A stretch of DNA of 11,323 nt, taken from assembly GCA_913774795.1 (NCBI GenBank), contig CAJYIL010000430.1, positions 1 to 11,323 of the forward strand, written 5' to 3'. Of this stretch, positions 1-9,200 are shown piece after piece. The position numbers were made by a program, and so were the translations under genes. The number at the start of each line of letters is the position of its first letter. Within the stretch, counting starts at the first letter, position 1. The notes under the pieces were generated by a model. It searched no databases and was not told the origin of the DNA. It was given only the letters and a program-made list of their open reading frames with translations. The stretch comes from Pseudobdellovibrionaceae bacterium (GTDB lineage Bacteria; Bdellovibrionota; Bdellovibrionia; Bdellovibrionales; JAMPXM01).

Positions 1-1
1 T

Positions 2-289
2 GTAAGATGCGACCGAGACCGAACACGCTGAAACTGTACCCGCCGGGTTTTGACGAGTCGCATACCAATTGAATGTCCCGTCAGTCGTGACGGTATCGCT
101 CAAGGCGATCGACGTCTGCGATGTGCCGACCGTGCCCGAGTTGTAAACCGTGCCGGTACAAGCGCTGTCGCGGTAGAGACGAACGACTTCGGTCGCGACG
201 ACTCCGGATACCGTCAGCGTTACCGACGATGTCGTGTTTGGAGTTGACGAAGGGGCCGTGCGTGCAACCGTCGGCGCATTCGGTGGTGC
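2..289 (-). other. Different Ig-like domain following the array (about 96 residues visible, continues left)
   Basis: After the last TGTG the sequence changes to APPNAPTVARTAP, then a Thr/Ser-rich beta pattern with LTVSG, RLYRDSAC, VTTDGTFNWYA, and NPAGTVSACS near the left edge. The KGG, GTGG and APT hallmarks of the array are gone. The layout (Pro-rich entry, LYxDSAC, F/W-Y-A, SACS ending) resembles bacterial Ig-like repeats that I associate with large Bdellovibrionota surface proteins, where they usually occur in tandem. Two Cys (DSAC and SACS) could form an intradomain disulfide. Whether more copies follow cannot be seen. Confidence 0.7.
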
Positions 290-3200
290 GCCGGTTCCCG
301 TCAACGATTTCGCGACGGATGACGTACCCACTCCCGTGTTGTAACCGACTGTCATCGAGCCGGTTTGTGTTCCGACGACTAGTGGAGCGAATCGAACGAC
401 GATCGTGCACGATGCCGATGCAGCCAACGACGTACCGCACGTGCCGCCTGTTCCCGGGTACGCGCCCGGAAGAGCAAACGGCGATACGAGACCCGTGACG
501 CCCATCGAAGTCGCGCTCACTCCGCCTGTGTTGTTGACCGTGAAAGTTTGATCGGTCGTGTATCCGGTTTCAACTGTTCCGAATGGCACCGGCGATGAAG
601 CCGGGAGAACCGTGAGCTGGGCTGGCGCCGCGCCCGTTCCGGTGATGGCGCGCGGAGAAGACGACTGTGACGCGAGACCATCGAAGTAATTCAAGACGAT
701 GTTGGCATTCTTCGCGCCGAGCGATTGCGGAGCGAAAGTCACGACGATCGTGCACGTATTGCCGGTCGTATCTGCCAAAGTTGTCGAGCACGTGCCGCCC
801 GTTCCCGGGAAAACCCCACCGAGATAGTCATAGTCAGACGAGATCGGTGTCGACGCAATTGAAGTCGCCGGCACACCACCGGAGTTCGTGACCGTGAAGG
901 TTTTGTTCGCCGTCGCTCCGACTGCGACGGTTCCGTAATCGTAGCCGGCGTCAGACAAAGTCAGTACCGCGGCGGTTGCACCGGTACCTGTGATCGCGCG
1001 AATAGCGTTTTGAGTATTCGCACCATCGAAATAAGAGATCTTGATGTTCGATGACGGTGAACCGGTGCCCGTTGGCGAGAAGGTGACGACGACGTTACAG
1101 CTCACTCCGACAGCGAGGCCATTCGTGCAAGTGCCGTTTGTTCCCGGATAAGTCCCGCCTTTAAACGCAAACGGCGCCGCGAGTCCGAGGCCGTCGGCGA
1201 CTGACGTCGCTGGGAAAGAACCCGTATTTGTCAGAGAAATGGTCGCTTCGGCGACCGCACCGACGGCGAGCTTACCGAACGAATAAGTCGTCGTGACATC
1301 GAAAGTGATCAACGCCGGGTTAACCGCCGTCCCTGTCATCGGACGAGTCGCGCTCGGCGTGCTAATCCCGTTGTTGTAATTGATCGTGAGGGTCGTGTTG
1401 TCAGCTGATGACACGACGGTTGGCGAGTACGTCACGACGACCGAGCACGAAGCTGAGCCCGCGAGAGTCGTGCCGCATGTTCCGCCCGAACCTGGGTAAG
1501 AGCCACCCTTGAAGGCGTACGGCGCGAGAAGCGCCGATGGAGTCATCGAAGTGGCCGCGGCACCGCCAGCGTTCGTCACGACGAATGTGAATTCGTTAAT
1601 AGATCCTTTAGCAACCGTACCGAAATTGTAAGTGACGCCGTTCGAAATCACGAGATTGGCCGGAGCAGCGCCGACGCCTTGCAAATCGCGAGTTGCCGAG
1701 ACTGTCGTCACGCCGTTGTTGTAAGCGACCGCGATCGTGTCGGTGTACGAACCACCCATGGCTGGCGAGAATGAAACGACAATCGTACACGATGCGCCCG
1801 CCGCCAACGTGGCCGAACACGAACCACCCGTGCCTGGATAAGAGCCATCTTTGTAAGAATAAGGGACTGCGAGCGAAGGCGCATTAAACGACGTCGCTGT
1901 CACGCCACCTGAGTTTGTCAGAGTAAACGTTTTCGAAACCGACGAGCCCGAAGCGACCGTACCGAAGTTGTATGTCGGACCATCGGAGATCGCGACGACT
2001 GCGGCCGCAGCCGAAGCGCCCGTGATCGCACGAGTCGATGATTGCGTCGTGACGCCATCGTTATAACCGATCGCGAGCGTGTTGCCGTAAGAGTTCGTCG
2101 CGGTCGGAGCAAACTGAACAACGACCGTACACGCCGTCGATGCCGCGAGCGTTGTAGAACATGTACCGCCCGTTCCCGGGAATGTACCGCCGACGAATGT
2201 GAATGGAGCCGTCAAACCTCCGCCGGCCAGCGATGTCGCCGACACACCACCGGAGTTCGATACCGTGAATGTCTTCTGGATCGTCGCTCCGTTTGCGACG
2301 ATACCAAAGTCAAACGTTGGGCCATCGGAAACAGTCAGGAGCGCTGGCGCCGCCGAGAAACCCGTCACCGCTCGATTGGCCGTGCGGGATTGAGCACCAT
2401 CGTTGTAGACGAGATCGATCGACTGAGAAGAACTGCCCGTCGAAGACGGCGCATACTCGACGACCAGCGTACACGACGCACTCACCGCAAGCGATGTCGT
2501 ACATGTCCCGCCCGTTCCTGGGTAACCGCCACCTTTGAATCTGAATGGAGTGCTGAGCGACGTCACCGAGAGACCGCTGGCCGCGAAGTTCCCCGAGTTA
2601 ATAACGGTGAAAGTTTGCTGCGCAACCGCACCTTGGGCGAGCGTGCCGTAATCGTAGGTCGGTCCACGGTCGATCCCGAGAATCGCTGGCGTGACGGCCG
2701 TTCCCGTCATTGGACGCGGAGACGTTTGCGCTGCCAAACCGTCGTTGTACGTGATGTTCAAAGTCGCGTTGTGTGTCGCAACCGTTGTTGGCGAATAGGT
2801 GACGACGACCGTGCACGTTGCGCCGTTTGCCAAAAGATTCGTACATGTACCGCCGGTGCCCGGGAATGTTCCGCCTTTGAACGAGTACGGAGCCGAGAGC
2901 GCGCTGGCATTCAGGGCCGTCGCTTGAACGCCGCCCGTATTCGAGAGAGTGAATGCGTGATCGTTCGACGAGTTGTTGGCGACAGTTCCGAACGTGTACG
3001 TTGCCGCGTCGCTCACGGTGATGACCGCCGGCGGAGCGCCTGTGCCTTGCACCGCGCGCGTCGTCGTCAACGTGGAGATTCCGTTATTGTACGTGAGCGT
3101 GATCGATGAAGATGTCGTGCCCGATGTGAGCGGCGAGAACGTGACAACGACCGTACACGTCGCTGACGCATTCAACGTTGTTCCGCAAGTTCCGCCGGTG

Positions 3201-6200
3201 CCAGGGAATGAACCGCCTTTGAAAGAGTAAGGCGCTGAAAGGCCCGATCCGCTGAGGGACGACGCCGTGACTCCGCCTGAGTTCTGAACCGTGAACGTTT
3301 TGTCTTTCGATCCCGTGTTCGCGACCGGTCCAAAATCGTACGTCGCGCCGTCTGAGATCGTCAAAACGGCTGGGTCGGCGGCTGCGCCATCCATCGTGCG
3401 CGACGACGATGTCGTCGTGATCCCGTTGTTGAACGAAACCGTCATTGTTGCGTTGTAAGAACCATTCACGGTCGGATTGAAAGTGACGACCACGTTACAT
3501 GTCGCGCTCGGCGCTAAAGTCGCTCCGCACGTGCCGCCCGTACCCGGGTAAGATCCGCCTTTGAAAGAGAACGGAGCCGAGAGACCGCCGCCCGACATGC
3601 TCAGCGCCGAGAAGCCACCGCCGTTCGTCAAAGTGAGCGTTTTGTCGAAAGAGGCACCGGCCGCGACCGTACCGAAAGAATAATTTGGTCCGTCACTGAT
3701 CGCGATTGTCGCCGGCGCAGCCCCCGTTCCGATCAGATTGCGATTCAAACTTTGCGAGGCGGCGCCGTCAAAGTAAGAGAACGTCGCGACCGCCGACTGT
3801 GTGCCCGTCGCGGTTGGCGCATAAGTGATCACGACCGTACAACTGCTCGAAGCCGCAAGCGTCGCTGGACAGTTTCCGCCGGTGCCCGGGAATGTTCCGC
3901 CTTTGAAAGAGAACGGAGCCGCGAGGCCCGAGCCCGTCAACGTCGTTGCATCGTAGCCACCGGTGTTCGAAAGCGTGTAGGTCACATCCGCTGATGTCGT
4001 CGTCGCGAGCGTCCCGAAGTCGTACGTCGCCGAAGGCGTTGCGGTGAGCAGAGCTGGCGGTGTCGATACGCCCGTCATCGCACGCGTCGCGGTCTGCGTC
4101 GTGACGCCATCGTTATAACCCAAAGACAGAGTTGCGTTGGCGGTGCCGCTCGATGTCGGCGCATACGTGACGACGATCGTGCATGAGGCTGAGCCGGCCA
4201 GCGTGAGTCCGCATGTTCCGCCTGAACCTGGGTAAGTGCCGCCCTTATACGAGTAAGGCGCGGCGAGTGCCCCTGGAGATTGCGCGCTCGATGTGAACGC
4301 GCCCAAGTTCGAAACTGTAAATGTCTTGTCGGTCGCGCTGCCGTTGGCTTTGTTACCGAACGAGAATGTCGGGCCGTCTGAAATGCTCAGTGACGCTGGA
4401 GCTGATGACGTACCGGTGAATCCGCGCGTCGACGTCTGCGCTTGAACACCGTCGTTATACGAAACAGACAGAGTCGCGGCGTAGGAGCCGGTCGACGTCG
4501 GCGCATAAGTCACGGTGAGGGTACATGTTGCGCCCGCTGCCAATGTCGTCGAGCACGTTCCGCCCGTACCCGGGAATGTTCCGCCTTTGAACGAGAACGG
4601 CGCCGTGAGACCTGAACCGTTCAACGCGGTGGCCGTGATACCGCCGGAGTTCGTGAGTGTGATCGATTTGTCATTCACCGATCCGTTTGCAACAGCACCG
4701 AAATCATAAGTCGGCCCGTTTGATACCGTAATCAACGCCGGAGCCACGCCCGTGCCTGTGACCGGGCGAGTGGCGTTTTGCGAAACCGCGCCGTTGAAAT
4801 AGCTGACGAGCAAGTTCGAAGATTGCGATCCCGTGGCGGTCGGTGCCCACGTGACGACGACCGTACACGAAGCGCTGACCGCGAGAGTCGTCGAACATGT
4901 ACCACCCGTTCCTGGGTAAGTGCCGCCCTTGTATGTGAACGGTGCGCCAAGTCCGAGACCCGTCATTGAGGCCGCAGTGAAGTTTCCGTTGTTCGTGATC
5001 GTGAACGTCGCATCAGCCGATGATCCGGTCGCGAGCGACCCGAAGTCGTAAGTCGGACCATTGTTGATCGCGAGGAGAGCCGGAGCGACCGCGGTGCCGG
5101 TCATGTCTCGGGTGGCCGATGTCGTGACGAGACCGTTGAAGTAATTCAACGTCGCCGTTTGTGTTTGAGTGCCGATCGACGTTGGCGAGTAGACAATCAC
5201 GATCACGCACGACGATGAAACATTGAGCTGCGATGTACATGTTCCGCCGGAGCCCGGGAACGATCCGCCTTTGTAAGAATAAGGCGCGTTCAACGTCGCC
5301 GCCGAGAGCGAAGTCGCGTTGACGCCACCGCCATTGGTGACGGTGAAGTTTTTCTCGATTGTTCCGCCGTTGGCGATCGTACCGAAGTTGTAGGTTGGAC
5401 CATCCGAGATCGAGAGCGAAGCCGGTGGAGCGCCCGCACCTTGAATCGGGCGAAGCGCCGTTTGCGGATTTGCGCCGTCGTGATAAGCGATCGAAATCGT
5501 CGCCGATGTCGAGCCATTCACGGTTGGAGCAAAGGTCACGACGAACGTACATGTACCGGCTGGAGCCAGCGTCGCTCCGCACGTTCCGCCCGTTCCTGGG
5601 AAAGAGCCGCCTTTGAATGTGTAAGGCGCGGAGATGCCGCCACCTGAAACTGTTGTTGCCGAGAATGCGCCCGAGTTCGTGAGCGTGAAGACTTTGTCTT
5701 GTGAACCTGTCGTCGCCACCGCTCCGAAGTCGTAAGTCGCGCCGTCTGAAACCGTTAAGACGGCCGGTGCAACCGCGGTTCCGGTGATAGGTCGAGACGA
5801 CGTTTGCGCGCTCACACCGTTGTTGTAGTTGATATCGAGTGAAGTCGAGAGTGTGCCGTTAACCGAAGGCGCGTAAGTGACGACGACCGAACACGTGTTA
5901 CCGCTTGCGAGTGTCGCCCCGCATGTTCCGCCCGTACCCGGATAAGATCCGCCCTTGAACGTGAACGGAGCAGACAGGCCCGCACCGCCCATCGATGTCG
6001 CGGTCAAGCCGCCACCGTTCGTCAACGTAATTGATTTATCCGTTGATGAACCGGTCGCCCGTGTTCCGAAATCGTAAGTCGGACCATCTGAGATCGTGAT
6101 GTTCGCCGGTGCAACCCCTGTCCCCTGAACCGGGCGACCGGCCGTTTGCGCCGCGGCTCCGTCGTAGTACGCGAAGTTCAGGGTCGTTGTCTGGAGACCC

Positions 6201-9200
6201 GTTGCTGACGGTACGTAGCTGATCACGATCGTGCAGCTCGAAGAAGCCGCAAGAGAGGTCGCGCAGGTTCCGCCGGTGCCCGGGTATGATCCGCCTTTAT
6301 AAACGAACGGAGCACCGACACCCGAGAGCGCAAGCGAAGAAGCCGTGAATGAACCGGTGTTCGAGAGAGTGAAGGTGCGGTCGGCTGACGCGCCGATCGC
6401 AACGGTGCCGTAGTCGTAAGTCGGACCATCTGAGAGCGCGAGAAGTGCAGGCGCCGTCGAGATGCCCGTCAGAGCGCGAGTCGCGGACTGAGTTGTAACG
6501 CCGTCGTTGTAATTCACGACTGCGGTTGCGTTGGCGGTTGCGCTTGTCACCGGCGCGTAAGTGACGACGATCGTACAAGAAGCCGAGGCCGACAGAGTGG
6601 AAGAGCAGGTCCCTCCCGCGCCTGGGTATGATCCGCCTTTGAATGAGTACGGCGCCGCGAGGCCCGAGCCACCTATCGATGTTGCGGTGAACGCGCCTGA
6701 GTTCGTAACGGTCAATGACTTGTCGTTGATCGATCCGTTTGCGACGTTACCGAAGTTGTACGTCGGGCCATCGCTGATCGCCAAAACAGCTGGGTTCGAA
6801 GACGACCCAAGGAAATCACGCGTCGATGTTTGAACGTTGACGCCGTTGTTGTAGCTCACCGACATCGTCGATGTGTAGGAACCCGTTGTCGTCGGAGCAA
6901 ACGTTACGACAACCGTACAGCTTGCGCTCGAAGCGAGAGTCGCTCCGCATGTACCGCCCGTTCCCGGATATGTTCCGCCTTTGAATGAAAGCGGAACAGA
7001 AAGACCTGATCCGCTTATCGCGGTCGCGGTGATACCGCCGGTGTTTTGAAGCGTGATCGTTTTGTCGTTCGATGAACCGTTCGCGACCGCACCGAAATCA
7101 TACTGCGGACCATTCGAAACCGTAATCAATGCTGGAGCGACGCCTGTTCCGGTGACCGCGCGTGAAGCCGTACGAGGTTGAGCGCCATCGTTGTACGTCA
7201 CTTGCAGCGTCGATGACTGCGCGCCGGTCGCCGTCGGCGTCCACTTCACGACAACCGTACAAGATGCGCTCACTGCGAGCGTCGTCGTACATGTTCCGCC
7301 GGTGCCCGGGAACGTACCGTCTTTAAATGTGTAAGGTGCCGCGAGGCCCGCACCCGCCAGCGATGAGGCCGGGAAATTTCCGGAGTTGGTGACGGTGAAT
7401 GTGGCTTCGGCCGTCGCGCCCACCGCGAGTGAACCGAAGTCGTAAGTCGGTCCCAAGTCGATCGCAAGAAGGGCCGGAGCGACCGACGTTGCCGTGAACG
7501 GACGAGATGTCGAAACGTTCGTGAGCCCGTTAAAGTAATTGACCGTGAGTGTTCCTGAATCGGACGCGATCGATGTCGGTGAGTAGACGACGACGATCGT
7601 ACACGACGTTGTGAAATTCAGAGTCGACGCACATGTTCCGCCCGTACCCGGGAACGTGCCACCTTTGAATGAGAACGGAGCCGAGAGAGCGACACCCGCA
7701 ACCGATGTCGCATTGACTCCTCCACCGTTTGTGAGCGTGAAGGTTTTCTCAGCTGTTCCGCCGTTGGCGATCGTTCCGAAGTTATACGTCGGCCCATCTG
7801 AAATCGAGAGTGAGGCCGGAGGAGCACCTGTTCCCTGAATCGCGCGATTCGCCGTTTGCGAATTAGCACCGTCGTCGTATGTGATCGCGACATTCGATGA
7901 CGTCGAGCCGTTGACGGTCGGAGCGAACGTGACGACGAATGTACAAGATGCGCCTGCCGCGAGTGAGGATCCGCAGTTCCCGCCCGTTCCCGGGAATGTG
8001 CCGCCTTTATACGTGTACGGTGCGCCCAAGCCTCCGCCGATGACGGTCGCCGCTGCAAGGCCGCCCGTGTTCTGGAGGGTAAAGACTTTGTCTTGCGAGC
8101 CGCTAGTCGCAACTGATCCGAAATCGTAAGTCGCGCCATCTGAAATCGTGAGAAGAGCCGGTGCAACCGCGGTTCCTGTCACCCCGCGAGAAGAAGACTG
8201 CGTCGTCACACCGTTGTCGAACGAGATGTTCAATGTTCCATTCGAAACACCGTTTGCGGTTGGTGCGTACGTCACGATGACGGTACATGTGCCGGCCGGC
8301 GCGAGCGTCGTCGAACATGTGCCACCCGCACCCGGGAACGAACCACCTTTGAATGTGAACGGAGCCGCGAGACCTCCACCGCTCACCGAAGTCGCCGCGA
8401 TGCCGCCCGTATTCGTCAAAGTGAATGACTTATCGAGAGATGAGCCTGTCGCTCTTAAACCGAAGTCGTATGTCGGACCGTCGCTGATCGTGATCGTCGC
8501 AGGCGCAACGCCGGTTCCGGTGATCGACCGATTCGTCGGTTGAGCTTGCGCGCCGTCGTTGTAAGCAAGTGCGAAGGTCGTGGACTGAACGCCGGTCGCT
8601 GTCGGCGAATATGTGATGACGACCACACAGCTCGATGAAGCTGCGAGAGTCGTCGAACATGTGCCGCCCGTTCCCGGGAATGTGCCGCCCTTAAAGGCGT
8701 ATGGAGCCGCGACGCCCGATGGAACGATTGCGCTGGCCTGGAAGGCGCCCGTGTTTGAGATCGTGAATGTCTTATCGAGGGTCGAGCCGATCGCGCGAGT
8801 GCCGTAATCGTAAGTCGGTCCATCGCTGATTCCCAAAATGGCAGGCGCCGTCGAAATGCCGGTCATCGCTCGAACGGAGGATTGAGAACCGACACCATCG
8901 TTGTAAGCAACGTTCAGAGTTCCGTTGTGAGTCGCACTTGTTGTCGGCGCAAAATTGACGACGATCGTGCAAGTCGCCGAAGCTGCGAGAGTCGTCGAAC
9001 ATGTTCCGCCCGATCCCGGATAACCGCCACCTTTGAAAGAGAATGGCACCGTGAGGCCTGATCCCGCCATTGAAGTCGCGAGGAATCCGCCTGAGTTCGT
9101 GAGCGTGAAGGTCTTATCGTTCGATGATCCGTTGGCGACGTTTCCGAAAGAGTAAGTCGGTCCATCCGAGACCGTGATGAGAGCCGGAGCAGATGCGGTG

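Noticed and set aside
2042..3109. 355-codon plus-strand ORF, the longest with both start and stop
   Set aside because: It reads the exact complement of the repeat codons in the same triplet register, giving an Arg-rich product (ACG/TCG codons become CGT/CGA). It lies inside intact units R6-R9 of the minus-strand frame and resembles no protein.
2973..3230. Plus-strand ORFs with readable PPVPGN...PPL motifs (also 4515-4709, 6561-6833, 7611-7838, 8148-8543, 10266-10523)
   Set aside because: The recurring motif is the antisense reading of the GTGG/KGG codons and recurs every 342 bases. It is a by-product of the minus-strand repeat, and these ORFs stop at random places in the units.
5013..5582. 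189-codon minus-strand ORF, with a similar one at 9459-10028
   Set aside because: Both lie in a different minus-strand register from the 3774-codon frame, are rich in Arg, Ser, His and Asp, and exist only because the same repeat DNA is read out of frame at two places.
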